This document shows positions 1 to 8,887 of a stretch of DNA of 36,246 nt, piece after piece. Location: positions 1 to 36,246 of the forward strand of contig NKPV01000009.1 of NCBI GenBank assembly GCA_002254605.1, in the 5' to 3' direction. Both the position numbers and the translations under genes were made by a program. The notes under the pieces were generated by a model. The model had not been told where the DNA came from. It saw only the letters and a list, made by a program, of their open reading frames with translations, and did no database searches. Position 1 is the stretch's first letter; every line of letters begins with the position of its first letter. Source of the DNA: Armatimonadetes bacterium JP3_11. Lineage in GTDB: Bacteria > Armatimonadota > Fimbriimonadia > Fimbriimonadales > GBS-DC.

Positions 1-2
1 GG

Positions 3-563
3 GGCATCGCCCAAATGGAATATAGCTATCGCCAGCGAGCGCAGAACCCACAAGTGCGGGCGCATCTCCATTTGGACAACCGCTTCAGCCAACTGCCCCG
101 ACTGACGCCCGAACATCCCGAGGCGCGATTATGGTGGGCAGTGGCGCTCGCCTTGGGTTATGTGGCTGAGATTGACGGCGTCTACTACTTCGGCATAGAA
201 CAAGACCCCTCTCAGCCACTATGGCGTCCTAAATACATCACGCAGCGACCCGTGCGACTCATCCTCGACCAACCGACGCTGGATGTCCAAATGCAGGGCG
301 CGTATGCGCAAGGAGATCCATCCGCGCAGATAGGCGATTCCTATGTCGCTGCTTTGCGAGAGTTCACACGAGATGAGGCAAAAATCGCTCAGGTGCGCAG
401 GGCGTACTGCCAATTCAGTGAGCGCATCGAACGCGACATATTACAACGCGCATGGAACCACTATCGAGAAACGCTGCTCGAGTACGCGAACAGTTCTAAT
501 GGCGCGCTAAACCATTGGCGCGATGAGCGCGAGAGCTTACTACGGATTCAGGAGGAGTGGTGA
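3..563 (+). CDS. C-terminal part of an unrecognised protein (cut by window start)
   Basis: The frame is open from base 3 to a TGA at 561-563, so this is probably the tail of a gene that begins outside the window. The first ATG, at 15, has no visible ribosome-binding site. The visible part is soluble. It has a hydrophobic stretch WWAVALALGYV near residue 45, then an aromatic YYFGIEQD segment, and ends in a charged, probably helical region rich in Arg and Glu. There is no signal peptide or transmembrane segment. The next gene starts 5 bases downstream, its ribosome-binding site lying inside this gene, so the two are cotranscribed and probably work together. Large bacterial tubulin-like (Tubulin_2, PF13809) proteins can have a comparable C-terminal tail, but this is only a guess from appearance. 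Confidence 0.55.
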   Translation, partial: GIAQMEYSYRQRAQNPQVRAHLHLDNRFSQLPRLTPEHPEARLWWAVALALGYVAEIDGVYYFGIEQDPSQPLWRPKYITQRPVRLILDQPTLDVQMQGAYAQGDPSAQIGDSYVAALREFTRDEAKIAQVRRAYCQFSERIERDILQRAWNHYRETLLEYANSSNGALNHWRDERESLLRIQEEW

Positions 564-567
564 TAAA

Positions 568-2517
568 ATGTTTTATCCTACAGTAGTGATTGCTGTTGGG
601 AACTTGGCGCACCGTGCATTGTCAGAGACGAACGAGCTGCTGTTGGCGTTTCGCTCGCCAGCGCGGTATATCACTGCCCTGGGCGTGTATGAGGAGGGCG
701 ACTATCTCGAGTTGAGCGCACCCGCTTTGGCAGACTCCGCCCCGTTCGAATCGACGCTGATGCGCTGGCTATACACCACCCGTGCTGAGGTCAATATCGA
801 CCGCGCTCGTGAAGCGGATATGGTCGTCGGTCCTCCAGCAGGCTATCTGTTGGAGCAAGTGCTTCTGGTGGTGGATAGCAACGCCTATGCCCATGCGCAA
901 GAGGTGGTCGCCGCGTTGCGGTCGATTTGCGAGCGCGCCGAGGAGTTAATCCCCACCCGTCTGCACTGGATCGTACTACATCCGTCTTATGATGAGCCGC
1001 TGCCCCCTGCAATCTTGATTGATCACCAAGAACGCCTGCGCATGGCGTCGCCGTTTCAAGAAGGTAAGCTCCATGTGATGCGGCTGGTGCGTTCCGACGG
1101 CTCCAACATGACTCCTGAACAGCTGCGTGAGACCGTCGCCTACTTGCTGCTGGGAGCGCTGCACGCTGCGCGGTTCGAAGGGGAACATTGGCTCTACCGC
1201 AGTGTGGTCGAACTCGAACCTGCGTCCAGCACGCTGGGCTGTGGCTTGGTCACGCTGCCTCTGCATCGCGTCCTTCGCGCCCTTGAAGATAAACTTGTCG
1301 CGGATGCACTCAGCGCATTCCTGCAAAGCGCCCAAGCGCCTCTGCATCTGCCCTCTCTTGACGAGAATTCTCTCTGGCGAACCGTGGTCGAAAAAGCCGC
1401 TTCAGCGTGGGCGATGAGCGAAACCGAGCGTATCAAGGTCAACGACAAATACGCTGTCTCAGCGCAACTTAGTCCACCCAGCATCCAGCCGCGTAACCCC
1501 GACCGTGCCCAGCTGGAATCCATCCAAGAATGGGAACAGCAGTGGCAAAACGAAAAACTGCCGCACTGGCGGAACCTCATGAACCAGTTCGCCAACGCGG
1601 AAGTCGACGCTTACCTACAAAGCATCCATGAAGCCATACACGCCTACCTAAGCGCCCCAAAACCCGACTTGAACACGGTGATTAGCCAACTGCAACAACA
1701 AATCAATCGCGTGGGCGAATGGGGTATTCATCATCTCGTGATTAGTCGTCCCGCCATCAATCGTAAAGAGAGCCTGAGCAAACGTGCGGAGAAAGCCATC
1801 CAAGAACCGCCGCCGCGCAAGATTCTGGGATTCGCCGTGCCCAGTCGCCCCCATGTACCTCCTGAACTTGCTGCAGACCTTGCCAACGCCCTAAAGGAAT
1901 ACTACGAACAGATGATTATCGCCGAGGCGCAGGCGGCGTTCCGAAGCGCCGTCGAAAGGCTCCAAGACGCTCTGCATCAACTCCACGGGAGTTATAGAGC
2001 CGCCCAGGAACACATCACACACGACATTCGCGAATACAACGAACGCGCGCTCCACTTCCGCTGCGAGCGATTACCATGGCTTGAACCGCTGGTCTACCGC
2101 TGGGAACATCTGGAGCCCATCGCCGATGCGCTCTGGGGAGAACGGGACCTGGCGTCGCTTGTGGCGCAGTATATCAATCCCGATCAAGAACTGCGTTCGC
2201 AGCTCCCTCGGATTGCCCAGAACTTGAGGCAGAATTTGCAGCGTTGGATGACCGACTACTATCGGCGGTTCTCCTACTATCTGCGTATGCGGTTCCCAAC
2301 CCATTATGCACGCGAGCAATGGTGTCTACAGCGTTTGCAGGAGATGCGCGTTCAGGCGGAGCGCACTTTGTGGCATACGGAGAAGGGACTACCTCAGATG
2401 TGGCAGATCACGCCGCCCGATACCCGCGAGATGCTTGCTCCTCACGCTCCCGACCGCCTGTGGGAGTGTGATGCGATGCTGGGCTTCGTCGCCGTGTCGC
2501 GCGGTGCGGAGATCTGA
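568..2517 (+). CDS. Unknown cytoplasmic protein, possibly degenerate tubulin-like
   Basis: The protein has 649 residues. The start at ATG 568 is chosen because GGAGGAG lies at 551-557 and the N-terminus reads MFYPTVVIAVGNLAHRAL. An in-frame ATG at 523 would extend it into the previous gene. The N-terminus looks like a beta strand followed by a loop in the place where tubulin/FtsZ-like and PF13809 proteins have a glycine-rich GGTG loop, but here the glycines are mostly gone. Residues 400-600 are rich in Gln, Glu and Arg and look helical or coiled-coil. There is no signal peptide or membrane segment. It is coupled to the upstream gene and converges on the next gene with a single base between stops. 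I do not recognise a function. A tubulin-like relative that lost nucleotide binding is one possibility, with low certainty. Confidence 0.6.
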   Translation: MFYPTVVIAVGNLAHRALSETNELLLAFRSPARYITALGVYEEGDYLELSAPALADSAPFESTLMRWLYTTRAEVNIDRAREADMVVGPPAGYLLEQVLLVVDSNAYAHAQEVVAALRSICERAEELIPTRLHWIVLHPSYDEPLPPAILIDHQERLRMASPFQEGKLHVMRLVRSDGSNMTPEQLRETVAYLLLGALHAARFEGEHWLYRSVVELEPASSTLGCGLVTLPLHRVLRALEDKLVADALSAFLQSAQAPLHLPSLDENSLWRTVVEKAASAWAMSETERIKVNDKYAVSAQLSPPSIQPRNPDRAQLESIQEWEQQWQNEKLPHWRNLMNQFANAEVDAYLQSIHEAIHAYLSAPKPDLNTVISQLQQQINRVGEWGIHHLVISRPAINRKESLSKRAEKAIQEPPPRKILGFAVPSRPHVPPELAADLANALKEYYEQMIIAEAQAAFRSAVERLQDALHQLHGSYRAAQEHITHDIREYNERALHFRCERLPWLEPLVYRWEHLEPIADALWGERDLASLVAQYINPDQELRSQLPRIAQNLRQNLQRWMTDYYRRFSYYLRMRFPTHYAREQWCLQRLQEMRVQAERTLWHTEKGLPQMWQITPPDTREMLAPHAPDRLWECDAMLGFVAVSRGAEI

Positions 2518-2518
2518 A

Positions 2519-3898
2519 TCACCACCCGTATCGCTCGGGTCCCCAGTCGCGGAAGATGAGCTCTTGCTTGAGCAGCACGAGCTTGCGGCTGGGGATGTCC
2601 TCGTAGACGACGATTCCTGCGCCGACGCAGGAGTACGTGCCAATCTTGACGCCGGGCATGGTGATCACATTGACGCCTGTGCGCGAAAAATCGCCGAAGT
2701 AGGTACCGTTCGCGCCGAATTCGGGGCGTTCGCGTCTGCCGCGCACGGTATGAAGGGTGTCGCCGTCGTCGAAGCGCAGGGTGCCGCACACGGTCGCCGC
2801 GCCGATGTCCACCTTTTGACCTACCACGCCCATAATCTCGCAGTAATGGAAGAGAAAACTGCCATCCAGCATCACGCCGCTGATCTCCGCATCGTGCCCG
2901 ACGATACAGCCGTTGCCAATCACGGTGTCGTCGCCGACCAAGCAGTAGTCGCTGACACGCGTGCGTGCGCCGATTGCCGTGCGCCCTTGCAGAATTGCGC
3001 CATTAACAATCCGCGCCTCGCGCCCGATAAAGCAGTTCCCGTGAACCACCACACGCTTGCCAATCGTTGCGCCGTCTTCCACAACAAGCTTACCGTGAAT
3101 TTCGGCGGAGTCGTCGATATGAACCTCTTTGCCGATTCGGTCGGTTTCCAGCAGGCTCGCCTCATAGTCCAGCCAGCGGGCGTTGGCTTCCCAGATATGC
3201 CACGGCTTGTCCATATCCACCAGAAACTCGGCAGGCTCCACAACGGGGATGTCGTGCCCTTGTTCGAGGAGGGTTTGCAAGGTTTGCGCCAGTTCGGCTT
3301 CCAGCGGGGGCATACCGCCAACGGGCACGCTGGTCATCAATCCCGGGTGGGCGTTCAGCGCGTCGCGGATGTGGGGCTGGAACGCGAACAGCCCACCGAG
3401 TCGGGCGTTGGTGTCTGCGCTGTGTCCTTCTACCCGACGCAGCCGCCCCTCGCGGACATAAGCGCCCACCCAGTCGCGCGGGTCATGTTCGGGTAGGTAG
3501 GGCTGCGCGACCACTGTCGCCAGCACGCCTGTGTCTTGGTGGCGTGCGATCAGTCGCTGGAGCGTTTCTGGGGGCGTGACGATGTCGCCATACGCCACGA
3601 GGAACGGCTCCTCGCCAATTAGGGGTAGCGCACTCAGCACGGCGTTTGCAGTTCCCGACGGCGGGTTTTGGCGGATGAAGGCGATGGGCAGGCTCATCCC
3701 GTGCAACGCGGCGCGCACCGACGCCTCGAATGCGCCTACCACCACAATCAGCCGTTCGATGCCCGCCTGTTGCAGCGACTCGGCAAGGCGTCGCACATTG
3801 GGACGGTTCATTACGGGCGTGGCGGCTTTATGACGCACTTCGTTATAGGGCCAGAAACGCATCCCGTGCCCTGCACACAAAATGACCGCGGTTTTCAT
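2519..3898 (-). CDS. GlmU-like sugar-phosphate nucleotidyltransferase with left-handed beta-helix domain
   Basis: This 459-residue two-domain protein has the order and length of GlmU. The N-terminal nucleotidyltransferase domain (about 1-235) opens with a signature loop LCAGHGMRF followed by a Lys in RHKAATPV. This corresponds to the LAAGxGTRM...PKPM motif that binds NTP and sugar-1-phosphate. Residues 245-430 are hexapeptide repeats of a left-handed beta-helix (IGKRVVVHG, IGARTRVSD, IGNGCIVGH, IGTYSCVGAG), typical of acyltransferases. The closest pattern is the archaeal-type bifunctional GlcNAc-1-P uridylyltransferase / acetyltransferase, but substrate specificity cannot be read here. The expected product is an activated sugar (UDP- or dTDP-linked) for envelope synthesis. 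It is transcribed divergently from lon across a 196-base gap. No strong ribosome-binding site precedes the ATG. Confidence 0.85.
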   Translation of the reverse strand: MKTAVILCAGHGMRFWPYNEVRHKAATPVMNRPNVRRLAESLQQAGIERLIVVVGAFEASVRAALHGMSLPIAFIRQNPPSGTANAVLSALPLIGEEPFLVAYGDIVTPPETLQRLIARHQDTGVLATVVAQPYLPEHDPRDWVGAYVREGRLRRVEGHSADTNARLGGLFAFQPHIRDALNAHPGLMTSVPVGGMPPLEAELAQTLQTLLEQGHDIPVVEPAEFLVDMDKPWHIWEANARWLDYEASLLETDRIGKEVHIDDSAEIHGKLVVEDGATIGKRVVVHGNCFIGREARIVNGAILQGRTAIGARTRVSDYCLVGDDTVIGNGCIVGHDAEISGVMLDGSFLFHYCEIMGVVGQKVDIGAATVCGTLRFDDGDTLHTVRGRRERPEFGANGTYFGDFSRTGVNVITMPGVKIGTYSCVGAGIVVYEDIPSRKLVLLKQELIFRDWGPERYGW

Positions 3899-4073
3899 CG
3901 CGGTTTAATTTCAGTAGGGATCGGGGAATTCCTGTTGTCGGGCGTCTTTAGCGGCACTTGGGGAAGCAAGCCACACTCCTGAAAACCTCTATCGGTGCAC
4001 TGCACGGCTGCGTTTTAGAGCAGGAATTGTGGATGGGAGCCCGAAATTCAGGAACTGAACATCGTTTGATGCG

Positions 4074-4079
4074 TATAAG
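4074..4079 (+). promoter_or_regulatory. Possible -10 element of lon (TATAAG)
   Basis: TATAAG preceded by G, 15 bases before the lon ATG. No matching -35 is evident. Confidence 0.35.
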
Positions 4080-4094
4080 CATGAGGTAGACGCT

Positions 4095-6548
4095 ATGCCA
4101 AGGAAGAAGACGACACCTTCAGTCGAATCGATGGAGACGCCTGCGCGCAGGCGACGGCGCACCGCCAAGCGGCGCGTGGAGATCCCGCACACACTGCCGA
4201 TTTTGCCTGTGCGCGACAATGTGTATTTTCCCAACACCCTGGCGCCGGTGTTGGTGGGGCGTGAGAAGTCGCTTCGCGCTGTAGAGGCTGCGCTGGAATC
4301 GCCGAATAAGCTCATGTTGCTGTTGACCCAGCGTGATGTCACGATTGAAGACCCTGGACTGGAAGATCTGTTTGAGGTTGGGGTTGTGGCGGAAATTTTG
4401 CAGGCGATTCACGCGCCCGACAGCACGATGCGCATTGTATTCCGGGGGATCCAGCGTGCGCGTTTGCTGGGGCTACAGGCGGATGAGCCTTATCTTATGG
4501 CGCAGATTGAGCCGATTCCCGCACGCGAAGTGCGATTGACCACCGATATCGAGGCGCTGATGCGCTCTGCTGTGGACCTGTTTGAAGACATCGCAGCCCA
4601 TGAGCGCGGTATCCCCCCCGAAGTGGTCGCCACCATCTCCTACATGCAAGAGCCGGGGCGATTGGCGGATACGATTGCTCACTTCGCGCCGCTGCGCTTC
4701 ACCGACAAACAGAAAGTGCTGGAAGCCATCCCCATTAAAGAGCGGCTCGAAACGCTGATTCATGTGTTGCGTCACGAGTTGGAAATCGCCGAGCTGAAGC
4801 AGCGCATTCAGGATCGCGTGGAGCAGGAACTGGGCGACACCCAGCGCGAATACTACCTGCGCGAGCAACTCAAAATCATACAGCGCGAGTTGGGCGAACG
4901 CGACGAGCGATTCTCTGAGGTGGAAGAGTATCGCGCCCGTATCGCCGAATCGGGCATGCCCGAAGAAATCGCTGAACGCGCCCTCAAAGAGGTCGACCGC
5001 CTCGAAAAGATGCCCTTCGGCTCGCCTGAAGCTTCCGTGATTCGCACCTATCTGGATGTGATGCTCTCGCTGCCGTGGAAGGAGCGCACTGAAGACCGAG
5101 TCGATATCAACGAGGCAGCACAGATTTTAGACGAAGACCACTACGGGCTCAAGAAAGTGAAAGAGCGCGTGTTGGAGTTTCTGGCGGTGCGCAAACTCTC
5201 TGGCTCGCTCAAAGGACCGATTCTGTGCTTCGTGGGTCCGCCGGGCGTGGGCAAGACCTCGCTGGGGCGTTCGATTGCCCGTGCCCTGGGACGCAAATTT
5301 ATCCGCGTCTCGCTGGGCGGCGTGCGCGACGAAGCCGAGATTCGCGGACACCGACGCACCTATATCGGTGCGATGCCCGGACGAATCATTCAAGGGCTAC
5401 GCCAAGCGGGCACGCGCAACCCCGTGTTCATGCTCGACGAGATCGATAAACTCGGCTACGACTTCCGAGGCGACCCCACCTCCGCCCTGCTGGAAGCACT
5501 CGACCCCGAACAGAACGATAAGTTCTCAGACCACTACTTAGAAGTGCCGTTCGACCTGTCGGATGTAATGTTCATCACGACGGCGAACACACTGGAGACC
5601 ATTCCCGCACCCCTGCGCGACCGTATGGAGATTATCTCGTTCTCAGGCTATACCGAGGACGAGAAGTTACATATCGCACGCGATTATCTCATCCCGCGCG
5701 TGCTGGAGCGGCACGGGCTCACCCGTGAGCATCTGCAGATTACCGACGACGCGCTGATTAAGATTATCCGCGAATACACGCGCGAAGCTGGCGTGCGCAA
5801 TCTGGAGCGCGAACTCTCCACGATCTGCCGCAAGGTCGCCAAACAGGTCGCTGCGGGCGAACAGGTACATGTGGTTGTCGACGCCGCGCAGGTCTCCGAG
5901 TTTCTGGGCAAACCGCGCTACCGATTCGGCGTCAAAGAGGAAAAAGACGAGGTCGGCGTGGCGATGGGACTGGCATACACCGAGTTCGGCGGCGATGTGA
6001 TGGCGGTGGAGGTTGCCGTTGTGCCCGGACACGAAGGGCGTCTGCTGCTCACAGGGCACCTGGGCGAAGTGATGAAAGAGTCGGCGCAAGCCGCGATGAC
6101 CTATGTGCGCTCCCGCGCACTGCACCTCGGCATCGACCCCGAGTTCTACCGCAATCGCGACATCCACATCCATGTGCCCGAAGGCGCGATCCCGAAAGAC
6201 GGTCCCTCGGCAGGTATTACGATGGCAACGGCTCTGGCTTCCGCGCTCATGGGACGCCCTGTGCGGCGCGATATTGCGATGACGGGCGAAATCACACTGC
6301 GCGGGCGCGTGCTGCCCGTTGGGGGCATCAAAGAGAAAGTCATCGCAGCGCACCGCGCCGGCATCTATGAGGTCATCCTGCCGGTTGAAAACGAACCTGA
6401 CCTGGATGACATCCCAGACCATGTGCGCGGACAGATGACCTTCCATCTCGTGCGCCATATGGACGAGGTGCTGCCGTTGGCGCTGGTGCAAGGCGAGCGC
6501 CTGGAAGATCGCCTCAAAGACGCCGAGCGCGTCGAGGCGGCTGTATAG
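4095..6548 (+). CDS. lon: ATP-dependent endopeptidase Lon (LonA type)
   Basis: This 817-residue protease unfolds and degrades damaged and regulatory proteins in the cytoplasm. It has an N-terminal substrate-binding LON domain (about 35-225), a helical linker, an AAA+ module with Walker [10 protein letters not shown] near residue 380 and Walker B FMLDEID near 446, and a C-terminal serine protease domain. The catalytic Ser is S705 in KDGPSAGIT and the catalytic Lys lies in GGIKEKV (746-748). Both halves of the Ser-Lys dyad are present and the length is normal for LonA. The first 30 residues are very basic ([10 protein letters not shown]), an unusual tail that could contact DNA or polyphosphate. 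A possible -10 TATAAG lies 15 bases before the ATG. I saw no CIRCE element or heat-shock sigma-factor site upstream. Confidence 0.97.
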   Translation: MPRKKTTPSVESMETPARRRRRTAKRRVEIPHTLPILPVRDNVYFPNTLAPVLVGREKSLRAVEAALESPNKLMLLLTQRDVTIEDPGLEDLFEVGVVAEILQAIHAPDSTMRIVFRGIQRARLLGLQADEPYLMAQIEPIPAREVRLTTDIEALMRSAVDLFEDIAAHERGIPPEVVATISYMQEPGRLADTIAHFAPLRFTDKQKVLEAIPIKERLETLIHVLRHELEIAELKQRIQDRVEQELGDTQREYYLREQLKIIQRELGERDERFSEVEEYRARIAESGMPEEIAERALKEVDRLEKMPFGSPEASVIRTYLDVMLSLPWKERTEDRVDINEAAQILDEDHYGLKKVKERVLEFLAVRKLSGSLKGPILCFVGPPGVGKTSLGRSIARALGRKFIRVSLGGVRDEAEIRGHRRTYIGAMPGRIIQGLRQAGTRNPVFMLDEIDKLGYDFRGDPTSALLEALDPEQNDKFSDHYLEVPFDLSDVMFITTANTLETIPAPLRDRMEIISFSGYTEDEKLHIARDYLIPRVLERHGLTREHLQITDDALIKIIREYTREAGVRNLERELSTICRKVAKQVAAGEQVHVVVDAAQVSEFLGKPRYRFGVKEEKDEVGVAMGLAYTEFGGDVMAVEVAVVPGHEGRLLLTGHLGEVMKESAQAAMTYVRSRALHLGIDPEFYRNRDIHIHVPEGAIPKDGPSAGITMATALASALMGRPVRRDIAMTGEITLRGRVLPVGGIKEKVIAAHRAGIYEVILPVENEPDLDDIPDHVRGQMTFHLVRHMDEVLPLALVQGERLEDRLKDAERVEAAV

Positions 6549-6572
6549 CAACTCGGGACATCGATCAACAGG

Positions 6573-6578
6573 TATCCT
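6573..6578 (+). promoter_or_regulatory. -10 element of psuG (TATCCT)
   Basis: GGTATCCT ends 7 bases before the psuG ATG, leaving no room for a ribosome-binding site, so the transcript is probably leaderless. The minus-strand rarA promoter uses the same octamer. Confidence 0.45.
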
Positions 6579-6585
6579 TTACGCG

Positions 6586-7452
6586 ATGCAGGTTCGCATA
6601 GCAAGCGGCGCGCGGGTCGCACTGGAATCGGCGGTCATCACACACGGGTTGCCCTATCCACAAAACTTGGAGTCTGCCCGCCGCATGCAGGCGGCGGTGC
6701 GAGCGTCGGGCGCCACACCATGCACGGTAGCCGTGTTGCGCGGAATCCCGTGCGTGGGGATTAGCGACTCGGAGCTGGAACAACTGGCGCACTCTCCTGC
6801 CCCGTCCAAGATTGCGCTGCACAATCTGGGGATTGCTCGCGCGATGCAGCTCACAGGGGGCGCCACTGTCGCCGCCACAATGTACCTCGCGCATCGCGCC
6901 GGGATCGAGGTGATGGCGACGGGAGGAATTGGCGGCGTGCATCGCGACGGACGCGACCTCAGCGGGGACCTGCCCACCCTCGCACGCACCCCGATTCTGG
7001 TCGTCTGCTCTGGGGCGAAGGCGATTTTAGACCTGCCCGCCACGCGCGAGTGGCTCGAAACCTATGGCGTGCCCGTCGTGGGATATCAGACCGAGGAGTT
7101 GCCCGGCTTCTACACGGCGCATACAGGGCTGCGTGTGGATGCAACTGTGCATGAGGTAGACGCACTAACTGAGTTATGGCGAGCGCACCGCGAGATGGGA
7201 ACTGCGATGCTTGTAGTACAGCCGCCGCCTACAAAGTACGCGCTCGCCCGCGCCGAGGTGGACGCCCTCCTCCACCAAGCCCTTGCCGAATGTGAGGCAG
7301 CAGGCGTTTCAGGAAGCGCAACCACGCCATGGCTGCTCCAACGCCTCGCGGAGCTCAGTGAAGGACGCACGGTGCAGGTCAACCTCGCGCTGTTGGAATC
7401 GAACGCGCGATTAGCCGGGCAGATTGCCAAACGCCTCAGCCTATCTGCATAA
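6586..7452 (+). CDS. psuG: Pseudouridine-5'-phosphate glycosidase
   Basis: The 288-residue protein belongs to the PsuG/IndA family, which reversibly splits pseudouridine 5'-phosphate into uracil and ribose 5-phosphate during breakdown of modified RNA nucleosides. Family hallmarks are visible: VALESAVITHG with the catalytic Glu at residue 14, the ATGGIGGVHR loop at 111-120, CSGAKAILDL with the Schiff-base Lys at 145, and the GYQTEELPGFY segment. The usual partner kinase PsuK is not next to it. The gene starts 37 bases after lon and has its own -10 (TATCCT at 6573-6578) only 7 bases before the ATG, with no ribosome-binding site, so its mRNA is probably leaderless. Confidence 0.95.
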   Translation: MQVRIASGARVALESAVITHGLPYPQNLESARRMQAAVRASGATPCTVAVLRGIPCVGISDSELEQLAHSPAPSKIALHNLGIARAMQLTGGATVAATMYLAHRAGIEVMATGGIGGVHRDGRDLSGDLPTLARTPILVVCSGAKAILDLPATREWLETYGVPVVGYQTEELPGFYTAHTGLRVDATVHEVDALTELWRAHREMGTAMLVVQPPPTKYALARAEVDALLHQALAECEAAGVSGSATTPWLLQRLAELSEGRTVQVNLALLESNARLAGQIAKRLSLSA

Positions 7453-7463
7453 GCGTGGGTAGG

Positions 7464-7469
7464 TACAAT
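7464..7469 (+). promoter_or_regulatory. -10 element of folB (TACAAT)
   Basis: AGGTACAATT ends 8 bases before the folB ATG, implying a leaderless transcript. The same decamer precedes the NHLRC2-like gene. Confidence 0.6.
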
Positions 7470-7477
7470 TCGGGCAT

Positions 7478-7843
7478 ATGCCGTCGGACCAGATTATCGT
7501 GCGGGGTATCGAGTTCTATGCCTACCATGGGGTGCCCGACGCGGAGCAGCAAATCGGGCACCGCTACTGGGTGGATGTGACGGTCGATATCGACCTGCGT
7601 GAGGCGGGGCTCACGGACGACCTGCGCCACACCGTGAGCTATGGCGATCTTGCCCGCCTGGTCATCCAGATTGGTACCTCGCAACGCACGCGCTTGCTGG
7701 AGACGCTGGCGGAGCAGATGTGCGCCGCCATTCTGGAGCGGTTCCCGCCGATCCAGCGCGTGGAACTGTTCATCGCGAAACGCCTGCCTCCAACGGGCAC
7801 CATCACAGAGCTGGCAGGCGTCAAAATCATACGAACCCGCTGA
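7478..7843 (+). CDS. folB: Dihydroneopterin aldolase
   Basis: This small 121-residue enzyme converts 7,8-dihydroneopterin to 6-hydroxymethyl-dihydropterin and glycolaldehyde in folate synthesis. Family motifs are all present: FYAYHGVPDAEQQIGHRY near the N-terminus (with the pterin-binding Glu), VDVTVDIDLREA, HTVSYGDLARL, LLETLAEQ, and the catalytic Lys in the C-terminal FIAKRLPP. Its length matches the family, which works as an octamer. A TACAAT element at 7464-7469 ends 8 bases before the ATG and there is no Shine-Dalgarno sequence, which suggests a leaderless message. The next gene starts 6 bases after its stop. Confidence 0.96.
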   Translation: MPSDQIIVRGIEFYAYHGVPDAEQQIGHRYWVDVTVDIDLREAGLTDDLRHTVSYGDLARLVIQIGTSQRTRLLETLAEQMCAAILERFPPIQRVELFIAKRLPPTGTITELAGVKIIRTR

Positions 7844-7849
7844 ACGGTG

Positions 7850-8887
7850 ATGCTAACCCAGCGACTTATCCTGACAGGCGACGAAGCGACCGATAAGCCG
7901 CTGATTCAGCAAGCGGCGGCGATTATTCGCGCAGGCGGATTAGTGGCGTTCCCCACCGAGACGGTCTACGGGTTGGGCGCCGATGCGTTGAACTCGGAGG
8001 CGGTGCGGCGCATCTTCCTCGCCAAAGGACGCCCCGCCTGGGACCCGCTGATTGTGCATGTGGACACGCCCGAAGCCATCCGACGCTACACCCGTGACCA
8101 TTCCGTACTGACGGAGCGACTGATTCAGACATTTATGCCGGGCGCGCTAACGCTGGTGTTGCCCAAACGCGAGATGATTTCGGAGGTCGTAACGGCAGGG
8201 CGCGATACGGTGGCGATACGGATTCCCCAGCATCCTGTGGCGCGTGCGTTGATTCGCTACAGTGGGACGCCGATTGCTGCGCCCAGCGCTAATCAGTTCG
8301 GACGCCCCAGCCCCACAACGGCAGACCATGTGCTGCACGACTTAGGGAACGCAATCGAAGCTGTGCTGGACGCAGGACCCACACCGTTGGGGGTGGAGTC
8401 CACCATACTCGACATGACGACCTTTCCGCCGACGCTGCTGCGTCCGGGCGGGGTTCCGAAAGAGGCGATTGAAGCCGTGATCGGCGAGGTGCGCGTGGTG
8501 GGCTCCGTGGCGTCGGAAGGCGAGCCGCTGCCTGCGCCGGGGTTGAGCGCACGCCACTACGCGCCCAAAGCCAAAGTGTTGCTGTGTGTGCCAGAACCTG
8601 AGGTTTTCTACGGTACGCTCAAAGACGCGCTTAGCCAGTATGCGATTGTGGGTGGGTTGCGACCCGAGGGCTGGCGTGTGCCCGACGACCCACGCCTGCG
8701 CATTTTCGAGTGGGGCGCATGGGGCGACTGGGAGACGCTCGCGCAACGGCTGTTTGCGGGGTTGCGCACCTTAGAAGCGGAACAGGCGCACGCAATTGTG
8801 TGCCCCATGCCGCCCGATGAGGGGTTGGCGCGTGCGCTGCGCGATCGGTTGCAACGCGCCGCGCACGAAGAACCCACCCGACACTAA
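7850..8887 (+). CDS. L-threonylcarbamoyladenylate synthase, Sua5 type
   Basis: The 345-residue protein makes threonylcarbamoyl-AMP from Thr, bicarbonate and ATP, the first step of the universal t6A37 tRNA modification. It has the long, two-domain Sua5 architecture rather than the short TsaC form. The YrdC-like catalytic domain (about 15-205) carries GGLVAFPTETVYGLGADA, FLAKGRPAWDPLIVHV, and the SANQFGRPSPT nucleotide-binding segment. The Sua5 C-terminal domain follows the linker ending APGLSARHYAPKAKV. ATG 7850 is preferred over the GTG at 7847 immediately before it. The gene follows folB by 6 bases and is likely cotranscribed with it. Its end overlaps the stop of the convergent hydrolase by 4 bases. 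Confidence 0.95.
   Translation: MLTQRLILTGDEATDKPLIQQAAAIIRAGGLVAFPTETVYGLGADALNSEAVRRIFLAKGRPAWDPLIVHVDTPEAIRRYTRDHSVLTERLIQTFMPGALTLVLPKREMISEVVTAGRDTVAIRIPQHPVARALIRYSGTPIAAPSANQFGRPSPTTADHVLHDLGNAIEAVLDAGPTPLGVESTILDMTTFPPTLLRPGGVPKEAIEAVIGEVRVVGSVASEGEPLPAPGLSARHYAPKAKVLLCVPEPEVFYGTLKDALSQYAIVGGLRPEGWRVPDDPRLRIFEWGAWGDWETLAQRLFAGLRTLEAEQAHAIVCPMPPDEGLARALRDRLQRAAHEEPTRH

Noticed and set aside
2306-3496. A 396-codon plus-strand open frame
   Set aside because: It is antisense to the GlmU-like gene and begins inside the upstream gene. Its translation is low in motif content and the minus-strand gene has full family similarity.
3899-4094. CIRCE or heat-shock regulatory site upstream of lon
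   Set aside because: No TTAGCACTC-N9-GAGTGCTAA or similar long inverted repeat is present in the 196 bases.
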